DNA from: an uncultured Clostridiaceae bacterium
Lineage (GTDB): Bacteria > Bacillota > Clostridia > TANB77 > CAG-508
Length of the DNA: 19,359 bases
Assembly: GCA_958417695.1 (NCBI GenBank)
Contig: CATZDQ010000005.1
Span: forward strand, 1-19,359
Direction: 5' to 3'
The notes below the pieces were generated by a model. The model did no database searches. It saw only the letters and a program-made list of their open reading frames with translations, and was not told the origin of the DNA. Positions 7,674 through 13,904 of this stretch are shown piece after piece. The translations under genes and the position numbers were made by a program. The stretch's first letter is position 1, and the number at the start of each line of letters is the position of its first letter.

Positions 7674-8299
7674 TGTGGACTTATAATAAAGTATTACAAT
7701 ATCCAATTAATATCAAATGTCCAAATCCAAGACTTGCAAAATTCATTATCAGTCAATATGGTGGTCCAGATGGAGAACTTGCCGCTTCTTTAAGATATTT
7801 ATCACAAAGATTTGGTATGCCAGACCAAAATGCAAAAGCTGTTCTAAATGATATTGGTACAGAAGAACTTGCTCACTTGGAGATGGTTGGTACGATTGTA
7901 CACCAATTAACAGATGGGGTTTGCCCAGAAGAAATTGAAAAAGCAGGTTTAGGTGCTTACTATACAGACCATGGTGTCGATGTTTATCCTTCTTCTGCTG
8001 CTGGGGTTCCATTTACAGCTGCTTATATAGCTGCCAAAGGAGACCCAATTGCTAACTTACAAGAAGATTTAGCCGCTGAGCAAAAAGCTAGAGCTACCTA
8101 CGAAAAGTTAATCGATTTATGTAAAGATGACCCAGACGTATTAGACCCACTTCGTTTCTTACGTCAAAGAGAAGTTGTTCACTTCCAAAGATTTGGTGAA
8201 GCTTTACGTGGTGTTCAAGATAAACTTGCAGAGAAGAAATATTATATGACAAATTGCACTACAAAATGTTGTCCTGAAAACAATGGTTGTAATATGTAA
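7673..8299 (+). CDS. cotJC: CotJC, manganese-catalase-fold spore coat protein
   Basis: I chose ATG 7673 because it overlaps the cotJB stop, sits behind AAAGGGGG and begins MWTYNKVLQYP as in CotJC; an earlier in-frame ATG lies inside cotJB. The 208-aa protein is a four-helix ferritin-like bundle with metal-ligand spacing like manganese catalase: E35, E65xxH68, E136 and E167xxH170. Catalase activity is possible but not shown by sequence. The last 16 residues carry five cysteines (NCTTKCCPENNGC), another Cys-rich addition like those of CotJA and CotJB. A strong terminator follows, closing the operon. Confidence 0.93.
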   Translation: MWTYNKVLQYPINIKCPNPRLAKFIISQYGGPDGELAASLRYLSQRFGMPDQNAKAVLNDIGTEELAHLEMVGTIVHQLTDGVCPEEIEKAGLGAYYTDHGVDVYPSSAAGVPFTAAYIAAKGDPIANLQEDLAAEQKARATYEKLIDLCKDDPDVLDPLRFLRQREVVHFQRFGEALRGVQDKLAEKKYYMTNCTTKCCPENNGCNM

Positions 8300-8359
8300 G
8301 GAAGAATTCGTAATCCTATAAGTAAAAAGTAAAAAATTAGATAGTATTTCAAATTATAA

Positions 8360-8406
8360 ACAGGTTCATTAAGTAATTTTCCATTACTTAACGAACCTGT
8401 TTTTTA
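8360..8406 (+). terminator. Terminator of the cotJ operon
   Basis: ACAGGTTC-A-TTAAGTAAT (8360-8377) pairs with 8383-8400 with one A-C mismatch, followed by a run of T. It lies about 60 bases after the cotJC stop. Confidence 0.9.
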
Positions 8407-8448
8407 GGTGTTTGATATGTAAAGCAAACAAAAGCCAAAAATAAGATA
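8388..8448 (-). pseudogene. Remnant duplicate of part of the DUF6512-like gene
   Basis: 8407-8448 matches 8723-8764 at 40 of 42 bases, the first 29 identical. Read on the minus strand it encodes ILFLAFVCFTYQTP, the same peptide as near the C-terminus of the neighbouring membrane protein. It then runs into the cotJ terminator and stops at 8390-8388. Upstream of the match the frame is soon closed. This looks like the scar of a lost second copy. Confidence 0.6.
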
Positions 8449-8467
8449 GTAAAATATCCTATTTTTC

Positions 8468-8502
8468 ATTAGTAGCCTCACATTTTACATGAGGCCACTA
8501 AT
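8468..8502. repeat. Imperfect inverted repeat in the cotJC–DUF6512 intergenic region
   Basis: ATTAGTAGCCTCA (8468-8480) pairs with TGAGGCCACTAAT (8490-8502) with one mismatch and a 9-base loop. There is no T-run on either side, so terminator activity is doubtful; it may end transcription of the decayed gene debris on the minus strand. Confidence 0.5.
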
Positions 8503-8503
8503 T

Positions 8504-8657
8504 CTATGAATTTTCTAAATCAAATTCATAATTATATTGTGTTACATAATCTCCTGAAATTTTTCTAACTACTAACCCTGTCTCTTTATTAATCCAAATC
8601 TTTCAACCATATACAGTTTGTATAAAATAACATTCTCCGTCATTACACTCTTCTTTT
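8504..8657 (-). pseudogene. C-terminal remnant of a secreted or lipoprotein-like gene
   Basis: Directly after the stop of the DUF6512-like gene, the minus strand in another frame reads CNDGECYFIQTVYG, an in-frame TGA (8605-8603), then KIWINKETGLVVRK, and ends QYNYEFDLENS at a TAG (8506-8504). The W-I-N-K-E-T-G-L pattern is familiar from the C-terminal part of clostridial exported proteins of the LolA-like fold. No start codon, ribosome binding site or upstream part is present. I regard it as decayed debris; the family guess is weak. Confidence 0.45.
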
Positions 8658-8658
8658 T

Positions 8659-9210
8659 CTAACCTTCATCCATATGTATTCCATAAGCATTGGTAATTGA
8701 ATCCATGAAATAAGCAATTCTCGGTGTTTGATATGTAAAGCAAACAAAAGCTAGAAATAAGATAACTAATAACATTATAGCTATTCCACTATGACAAGTT
8801 TTAGAAGTTTGCTTTATCAGTTGATAGTATGCATAATACTCTGCTAGAACAATAGCTACCACAAAACTACCAATATCTAATACAGCAAAATTTTGACCAA
8901 TTATCCCTGTGTACGTATAGAAGAATGTCGTTATAAAACCAATTGCTATCGCTATACTAAAAAGTCTAATACACCAATAATTCGGAATGTTCTTTCCTAT
9001 CCATATAAAACCAATTATACTGGTTATAAGCATTGGAAAAAATACTAATTTTAAATGTTCCCATACACTTTCATTTACAGCACTAAAAGCTGCTACTATA
9101 CTATTTTCATTTGACCAAGCATAGGTAAAATGTAAAATTGTCCCTAAAACTATACAAAAGAGAATGGATATTCTTCTAAATTGTAAAATTTTGTTTTTAT
9201 CCCTTTCCAT
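8659..9210 (-). CDS. DUF6512-like integral membrane protein
   Basis: A 183-aa protein with about five hydrophobic segments (residues roughly 13-31, 54-72, 82-100, 105-130, 143-160). The conserved cytoplasmic-edge motif FSAVNESVWEHLKLVFFPM (about 42-60) is what I recognise from the DUF6512 family. Its function is unknown. The start at ATG 9210 is preceded by AGGAGGCAGAG. It stands alone on the minus strand with gene remnants downstream, one of which duplicates 42 bp of its own 3' part, suggesting a local recombination history. Confidence 0.75.
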   Translation of the reverse strand: MERDKNKILQFRRISILFCIVLGTILHFTYAWSNENSIVAAFSAVNESVWEHLKLVFFPMLITSIIGFIWIGKNIPNYWCIRLFSIAIAIGFITTFFYTYTGIIGQNFAVLDIGSFVVAIVLAEYYAYYQLIKQTSKTCHSGIAIMLLVILFLAFVCFTYQTPRIAYFMDSITNAYGIHMDEG

Positions 9211-9304
9211 CTCTGCCTCCTATTTTTCTTTTATTTCCATTCTATTTATCTATTTTGTCTTATATACCATTTATCTTTCTAAAATCTCTTTTCTTTTATT
9301 TTAG

Positions 9305-9332
9305 TTGCTTTTTAAAAGAAATGTGATATAAT
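9305..9332 (+). promoter_or_regulatory. Sigma-A promoter of the 111-aa gene
   Basis: TTGCTT (9305-9310), a 16-bp spacer and TATAAT (9327-9332) with an upstream TGA extended -10. The ATG lies 33 bases beyond. Confidence 0.7.
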
Positions 9333-9364
9333 TCATGTAACTAATATTTGAAAGGAGAAATGGC

Positions 9365-9700
9365 ATGACAGCTCGGGAACTCATTGCACTTTTAGTGCAA
9401 AAAAAGCTTTGTAATGTTATTTGTAACAATGGTTTTGGTCTCTCCATATGGGTAGATAACTTTAGTTACTCCCATTTAAAAGGCCATGAATCCAATCAAA
9501 GATTTTCCCAGATTCATGTACAAATAGATAAACAGCTGAAAACGATTCCTTTTATGGAGAATTATAGTATTGGTGATAACCAATATATACTCCCTGAAAG
9601 ATTCCTTAATCAGTTGTTATCTTCCAACGAAGGTATTGATGAATATAGAACCTTCGAAAAGGCATTGGGAGAACATACTCTCCCCAAAATAAGATTTTAA
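9365..9700 (+). CDS. Hypothetical 111-aa protein
   Basis: Starts at ATG 9365, 7 bases after AAGGAG; the out-of-frame ATG at 9360 is ignored. The protein begins MTARELIALLVQKKL, contains a GFGLSIWVDNFSYSHLKGHES stretch that looks like mixed beta structure, and ends KALGEHTLPKIRF. It has no membrane segment, signal peptide or recognisable catalytic motif. It has its own promoter and terminator, so it is very likely a real monocistronic gene. I do not recognise the family. Confidence 0.75.
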   Translation: MTARELIALLVQKKLCNVICNNGFGLSIWVDNFSYSHLKGHESNQRFSQIHVQIDKQLKTIPFMENYSIGDNQYILPERFLNQLLSSNEGIDEYRTFEKALGEHTLPKIRF

Positions 9701-9708
9701 AACTAAAG

Positions 9709-9740
9709 AAAAAAGTGGGCTTTCAGGCCCACCTTTTTTT
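9709..9740. terminator. Bidirectional terminator between the 111-aa gene and ychF
   Basis: GTGGGC and GCCCAC form a GC-rich stem with a 6-base loop, flanked by A6 on the left and T7 on the right. It is placed to end both convergent transcripts. Confidence 0.9.
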
Positions 9741-9743
9741 CTA

Positions 9744-10835
9744 TTAAACATTAAATCTAAATAATACAATATCTCCATCTTGCATAATATATTCTTTGCC
9801 TTCTGAACGAACTAACCCCTTTTCTTTTGCAGCTACCATGGAGCCTTCTCTTACTAAATCTTCATACGAAACAATTTCTGCACGAATAAAACCTCTTTCT
9901 ATGTCTGAGTGAATCTTTCCAGCTGCTTGTGGTGCTTTTGTCCCTTTCTTAATTGTCCATGCTCTTACTTCTGGCTCTCCTGCTGTTAGAAAAGACATTA
10001 ATCCTAACAAATCATAACTTGTCTGTACTACCTTGTCTAGTCCAGATTTTTCTAGCCCCAAAGCCTCTAGCATTTCCTTTTTATCTTCTCCTTCTAGCAT
10101 AGATAGTTCTTCTTCTATCTTTACACAAAGCGGTATTACTTTTGCATTTTCTGTCTTAGCATAGGCTTCCACCTTTTGGACCATTGTATCACTTTTGGCA
10201 TCTTCTAATTGGTTTTCTGATACATTGGCAATATACAAAACCGGTTTAGCCGTTAATAAATATAAATCTTTAATTGGCTCTTTTTCTTCTTCGGTTAGTT
10301 CCAATGTTCTAACACATTTTCCTTGTTCTAATACCGCTTTTATTTTTTCTAAGACTTCTATTTCTGCTTGATACTTCTTATCTGCTTTTAATCTTTTCTT
10401 AGCAGCATCTAATCTTTTATCTACTAACTCCATATCTGAGAAAATTAACTCTAAATTAATCGTTTCTATATCTCTTAAGGGGTCTATATTACCATCTACA
10501 TGCACAATATTAGAATCTTCAAAACATCTGACCACATGTGCAATGGCATCCACCTCACGAATATGGGATAAAAATTTATTTCCTAAACCTTCTCCTTTAC
10601 TAGCACCTTTTACCAATCCTGCAATATCTACAAATTCAATAATTGCATGGGTTGTTTTTTCTGGATGATACATTTGTGTTAAAACTTCTAGTCTCTCATC
10701 TGGAACAGGCACTACCCCTACATTAGGTTCAATAGTACAGAATGGATAATTGGCACATTCTGCTCCTGCGTTTGTAATACTATTAAATAATGTACTTTTT
10801 CCTACATTAGGAAGTCCTACAATTCCTATCTTCAT
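9744..10835 (-). CDS. ychF: YchF/OLA1-type P-loop ATPase
   Basis: The 363-aa length matches the family exactly. Visible motifs are the P-loop GLPNVGKST (7-15), switch II DIAGLVKGASKGEGLGNKFL, and a G4 position NVSE instead of NKxD, the change that gives YchF its preference for ATP over GTP. A coiled-coil domain (about 125-200) and the C-terminal TGS domain (from about residue 275, SFLTAGEPEVRAWTIKKGTKAPQAAG) follow. YchF proteins associate with ribosomes and respond to stress. A good sigma-A promoter lies between it and the upstream ThrRS gene. No clear ThrRS terminator is seen, so some read-through from the synthetase is possible. Confidence 0.96.
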   Translation of the reverse strand: MKIGIVGLPNVGKSTLFNSITNAGAECANYPFCTIEPNVGVVPVPDERLEVLTQMYHPEKTTHAIIEFVDIAGLVKGASKGEGLGNKFLSHIREVDAIAHVVRCFEDSNIVHVDGNIDPLRDIETINLELIFSDMELVDKRLDAAKKRLKADKKYQAEIEVLEKIKAVLEQGKCVRTLELTEEEKEPIKDLYLLTAKPVLYIANVSENQLEDAKSDTMVQKVEAYAKTENAKVIPLCVKIEEELSMLEGEDKKEMLEALGLEKSGLDKVVQTSYDLLGLMSFLTAGEPEVRAWTIKKGTKAPQAAGKIHSDIERGFIRAEIVSYEDLVREGSMVAAKEKGLVRSEGKEYIMQDGDIVLFRFNV

Positions 10836-10892
10836 CTTTTTATCTTCCTTTCCTTATTTTCTAATACTTCTTCTAACTGATTTAGCAGTTCT

Positions 10893-10921
10893 ATTATATA
10901 CTGCTTATATCTATTTTGCAA
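10893..10921 (-). promoter_or_regulatory. Sigma-A promoter of ychF
   Basis: On the minus strand TTGCAA (10921-10916), 17 bp and TATAAT (10898-10893), about 58 bp before the start codon. Confidence 0.75.
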
Positions 10922-10982
10922 GTCATACACTTAGTATCTTGCATTCCTTAGTATTACATTAATATCAAAATCAAATCACTTA

Positions 10983-12593
10983 TTAAATTTTCTTATCTTC
11001 AATAATTTGTTTTTTTATCATTTCAATAAAATCATCAATTTTCATGCTTCTTTGTTCCTGACTACCAAGCTTTCGATAATTTACTAAATCATCTTCAATT
11101 TCTTTATTTCCTATTACTATTGTATATGGATTCTTCATATCATTACTACTTTTTATTTTTTTATTTAAACTTTCTTTACTATTATCCAGCTCGACTCTTA
11201 TATCTTCTTCTAACATCTTGTGCATAATTTTTTCACAATATTCACTATGTATCTCAACATTTACAGGTACAATATTTACTTGAACTGGGGATAACCATAA
11301 TGGTAATACTCCTTTAAATTGTTCTAACAATAAAACTAAAAACCTTTCATAAGAACCTAGTATTGCTCTATGAATCATTACAGGATTTTGCTTTTCACCT
11401 TTTTCATCAATATAATACAATCCAAACCTTTTTGGAGTAGCAAAATCAAGCTGTATTGTTGGAATTTGAATTTCTCTTTCTAGAGCATCCTTAAACATAA
11501 AGTCTATTTTAGGACCATATAAAGCTGCTTCACCCTCACAAACCTTTGCATCCAAATTTAATTCATTACAAACTTCCCTAAGTATTTTTTCACTTAATTC
11601 CCAATCCTCAGCACTTCCAATATATTTATCAAGATTTTGACTATCTCTTAAAGATAAAGAAACCCAATAATTACTCCATAATCCCATTTTTGAATAAAAG
11701 TCTCTTATGATATTATACATATTTATGATTTCTTCTTTTACTTGGTCTATTCTACAAAATGAATGTCCATCTTCAACCGTAATAGCATATACTCTTGACA
11801 AGCCACCTACTGACCCTTGCAATTCAGCTCTATATTGCTTGTCAGACTCCATATATCTAATAGGCAAATCTTTGTAACTGCGAATTTTAGAAGCATATAT
11901 TTGTGTATGATGAGGACATTGTACCGGTTTTAGTACAAATTCGTGTCCTTTCGGTGAACTAACTCTAAACAATTCATCATTAAATTTTTGCGCATGTCCT
12001 GAAGTCTCAAATAACTTTATATTTGCAAGTGATGGGCAACTAACTTTTTGAAAACCATATTTTCTACAAATTTTTTCAATTTGTTTTTGTAATTCATCTT
12101 TAACTATTGTTCCTCTTGGAGTATATAATGGAAGTCCTGCTCCTAAGAAATCTGAAAAACAAAATAAGTCTAAATCTTTTCCAATCTTTCTATGGTTTCT
12201 CTCTTTTGCATCTTCTTGAAATTCTTCAAATTCTTTTAATTGTTGTTTTGATGAAAATGCCTTTCCTGATATACGAGTAATCATTTCATTTTCAATATTT
12301 CCATCAACATATACTCCACTAATTCTTATTAATTTAACATATATTTTATCATTCTCTTTTTGTATTTCTTTTTCAAATTCTTCTAAATCGTTTTCTCCAA
12401 TATTTTTATTAATTTTAAACTCAAAATAAAATTCGTTTTCATCGAAAAATATATTATCTAATTCCACTTTACCATATTTTTTTATAATTACTTTTTTGAG
12501 CAACTTTGCTCCTTCTTCATTTAACATTTTTGTTCCTTCTTTCTTTTTTATATTATTTTTGTTCATATTCTTACTGGTATCACTCTCGGTCAT
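10983..12593 (-). CDS. thrS: Threonyl-tRNA synthetase lacking TGS and an intact editing domain
   Basis: Start chosen at ATG 12593, 8 bases after AGGAGG; another in-frame ATG with a fair ribosome binding site occurs at 12527. The 536-aa product is about 100 residues shorter than normal ThrRS. The N-terminal 110 residues resemble shrunken pieces of the N2 domain (EFYFEFKI, ISGVYVDGN, then RISGKAF) but lack TGS, the HxxxH and the C-GPH editing motifs. The class II catalytic domain is complete: ETSGH, QCPHH, RAE motif 2 (R255), EDGHSFC, ALYGPKIDF, IQLDF, and MIHRAILGSYERF motif 3. Zinc and threonine ligands C226, H277 and H408 are conserved, but QDDAH has become VEDGH and NCPGH has become QCPHH. 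An anticodon-binding domain follows. It could be a second, non-editing or resistance-type synthetase, or the only one. The leader upstream looks like an attenuator. Confidence 0.88.
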   Translation of the reverse strand: MTESDTSKNMNKNNIKKKEGTKMLNEEGAKLLKKVIIKKYGKVELDNIFFDENEFYFEFKINKNIGENDLEEFEKEIQKENDKIYVKLIRISGVYVDGNIENEMITRISGKAFSSKQQLKEFEEFQEDAKERNHRKIGKDLDLFCFSDFLGAGLPLYTPRGTIVKDELQKQIEKICRKYGFQKVSCPSLANIKLFETSGHAQKFNDELFRVSSPKGHEFVLKPVQCPHHTQIYASKIRSYKDLPIRYMESDKQYRAELQGSVGGLSRVYAITVEDGHSFCRIDQVKEEIINMYNIIRDFYSKMGLWSNYWVSLSLRDSQNLDKYIGSAEDWELSEKILREVCNELNLDAKVCEGEAALYGPKIDFMFKDALEREIQIPTIQLDFATPKRFGLYYIDEKGEKQNPVMIHRAILGSYERFLVLLLEQFKGVLPLWLSPVQVNIVPVNVEIHSEYCEKIMHKMLEEDIRVELDNSKESLNKKIKSSNDMKNPYTIVIGNKEIEDDLVNYRKLGSQEQRSMKIDDFIEMIKKQIIEDKKI

Positions 12594-12612
12594 GTAAACC
12601 ACCTCCTCTTAT

Positions 12613-12659
12613 AAAAAACGAGTTCTACTGCAACCTCTTCAGATTGTAGTAGAACTCGT
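12613..12659 (-). terminator. Leader terminator (attenuator) of the ThrRS gene
   Basis: On the minus strand ACGAGTTCTACT pairs with AGTAGAACTCGT, continues inward through CAATCT/AGGTTG with a GAAG loop, and is followed by T6. It ends only 7 bases before the AGGAGG of the synthetase, so it can only act as a conditional stop in the leader. The opposite strand has no T-run. A weaker hairpin (12658-12685) lies just before it. Confidence 0.85.
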
Positions 12660-12686
12660 AACTTAAATACTATATTTTAAGATACA

Positions 12687-12764
12687 CTAAAACAACCAAT
12701 TACTATATATAATTGATTTCATATTTGTTAATCTGGTTATTGTTCTTTGTTGTTTTTTTAGCAT
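12687..12764 (-). CDS. Candidate 25-aa leader peptide with clustered Thr codons
   Basis: ATG 12764 follows GAGGGAG by 10 bases and lies about 26 bases after the predicted transcription start. It encodes MLKKQQRTITRLTN then MKSIIYSNWLF and a TAG. Thr codons 8, 10 and 13 (ACA, ACC, ACA) are clustered, as in amino-acid-controlled leader peptides. It ends about 28 bases before the terminator. Part of its 5' sequence (AAAACAACAA) can pair with its own 3' end (TTGGTTGTTTT). Expression is not proven; the placement between promoter and terminator is the main support. Confidence 0.55.
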   Translation of the reverse strand: MLKKQQRTITRLTNMKSIIYSNWLF

Positions 12765-12796
12765 ATCTAATTAGCTCCCTCTATTAATATAACAAT

Positions 12797-12825
12797 ATCT
12801 TAGCATATTTTTCTAGAAATGTAAA
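12797..12825 (-). promoter_or_regulatory. Sigma-A promoter of the ThrRS leader
   Basis: On the minus strand TTTACA (12825-12820), 17 bp and TAAGAT (12802-12797) with an extended TGC. The predicted start near 12790 gives a leader of about 197 nt. Confidence 0.65.
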
Positions 12826-12905
12826 TAAATTTATTCATATTTTAATTCTTCTTTAATTATCTTCACTATCAAAAGGATGATTTTGATGTTACATTTTGAG
12901 ACAAT

Positions 12906-12944
12906 AAAAAAATCAACCAGATTTTATTTTCTGATTGATTTTTT
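12906..12944. terminator. Terminator downstream of tRNA-Thr
   Basis: AAAAAATCAA-C-CAGA and TCTG-A-TTGATTTTTT form a stem with one mismatch and T/A runs on both sides. It separates the sigH-tRNA transcript from the ThrRS leader promoter on the minus strand. Confidence 0.75.
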
Positions 12945-12980
12945 ATCTATCTGTTCTATTAGTTTGAGCAGAAAAGTTAA

Positions 12981-13056
12981 TGGAGCTTTCAACGGGAATC
13001 GAACCCGTGACCTCTACCTTACCAAGGTAGCACTCTACCGACTGAGCTATGAAAGC
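12981..13056 (-). tRNA. tRNA-Thr (anticodon GGU)
   Basis: Complete cloverleaf on the minus strand: acceptor GCTTTCA/TGAAAGC, D-arm with AGTCGGTA loop, anticodon stem CTACC/GGTAG with loop TTGGTAA (anticodon GGT), T-arm ACGGG-TTCGATT-CCCGT, then T and an encoded CCA (76 nt in all). The anticodon reads ACC and ACU threonine codons. It lies 22 bases after sigH, with no obvious terminator between, and just upstream of a threonyl-tRNA synthetase gene. U at the discriminator position is unusual for tRNA-Thr as I know it. Confidence 0.95.
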
Positions 13057-13078
13057 ATATAAGTAGGAGGATATTTTT

Positions 13079-13723
13079 TTAAGTTTCCTCCATATTTTTA
13101 GTTGCTTTTTTGCGTATTCTTTGAATAGCATTATCAATAGATTTTACAGGTGTATCCAACTTTTGGGCAATTTGCACATAACTTTCACCTTGTATATATC
13201 GATTTAATACTTGTTTTTCAAAATCACTTAAAGATTTATCAATCGCTGTTTCTAACATTTGATAATATTCTTTTTTCGTAATCGTATCTAAAGGGTCTTC
13301 TACTTGATGAGAATCAAATGTATCTAGTAATGTGGTATCTTCATCTTCTTCATAAGCTGCTATATTTAAAGAAAGGTAAGAATTAAGTGGAATATGTTTT
13401 TGTCTATTTGAAGATTTTATAGCTGTAATTAGTTGTCTTTCTATACATAAGTTTGCAAATGTTTTAAACGAATTTTGTTTATCTGGACTATAACTTTTAA
13501 TTGCTTTAAACAAGCCTATTAGCCCTTCTTGCATAATGTCTTCCTTTTCTGCTCCTATGATATAATATTTGCCAATCTTCATATTGACCAATTCCTTATA
13601 CTTCCCAATTAGGAATTCAAGAGCAAGCTTGTCCCCTGATTTAATAAGTTCTATTAAATCTTCATCACTCCTATTTTGGAAATCTTGGTTATTCACAGAA
13701 TAATATACATTGCTCTCATTCAT
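13079..13723 (-). CDS. sigH: RNA polymerase sigma-H factor (sporulation/transition phase)
   Basis: A 214-aa sigma-70 family protein matching SigH/Spo0H in length and sequence. Region 2 contains DEDLIELIKSGDKLALEFLI, GKYYIIGAEKEDIMQEGLIGLFKAI and FKTFANLCIERQLITAIKSSNRQKH. Region 4 contains LSDFEKQVLNRYIQGESYVQIAQKL and a DNA-contact helix VKSIDNAIQRIRKK. SigH drives early sporulation genes. The AGGAGG lies about 14 bases from the ATG, longer than ideal, and no closer in-frame start exists; this may lower translation. A near-perfect sigma-A promoter precedes it. The tRNA-Thr gene follows on the same transcript direction. Confidence 0.95.
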   Translation of the reverse strand: MNESNVYYSVNNQDFQNRSDEDLIELIKSGDKLALEFLIGKYKELVNMKIGKYYIIGAEKEDIMQEGLIGLFKAIKSYSPDKQNSFKTFANLCIERQLITAIKSSNRQKHIPLNSYLSLNIAAYEEDEDTTLLDTFDSHQVEDPLDTITKKEYYQMLETAIDKSLSDFEKQVLNRYIQGESYVQIAQKLDTPVKSIDNAIQRIRKKATKNMEET

Positions 13724-13761
13724 ATAACTTAAGTCTACCTCCTGCTGATCACTATGGACCT

Positions 13762-13791
13762 ATTATAAGCCAGTAATCCCTGTCATGTCAA
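13762..13791 (-). promoter_or_regulatory. Consensus sigma-A promoter of sigH
   Basis: On the minus strand TTGACA (13791-13786) and TATAAT (13767-13762) are both perfect, with an 18-bp spacer. Confidence 0.85.
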
Positions 13792-13809
13792 TAGACAATT
13801 CATTTTTTG

Positions 13810-13838
13810 TTGCTATTTTTTTTAGTTTATACTATAAT
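13810..13838 (+). promoter_or_regulatory. Sigma-A promoter of rqcH
   Basis: TTGCTA (13810-13815), 17 bp including a T8 run, and TATAAT (13833-13838). It is divergent from the sigH promoter, the two -35 boxes lying about 20 bp apart. Confidence 0.75.
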
Positions 13839-13904
13839 ATTCTTTATATAAATAGAAAATTTATACTCTCTATTTAAAATTCAACTAGAAAAGAGGAAAT
13901 ACAA

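Noticed and set aside
10750..10962. Plus-strand reading frame across the ychF start
   Set aside because: Antisense to the ychF P-loop region and promoter; low-complexity hydrophobic translation.
12593..12790. T-box riboswitch in front of the ThrRS gene
   Set aside because: Expected for a Firmicute synthetase, but the conserved antiterminator sequence and a stem I-like specifier arrangement are not visible, and the leader is short.
12877..13137. Short reading frames on both strands around 12877-13137
   Set aside because: They run through the tRNA-Thr gene and its flanks; the peptide resembles the usual nonsense translation of tRNA genes.
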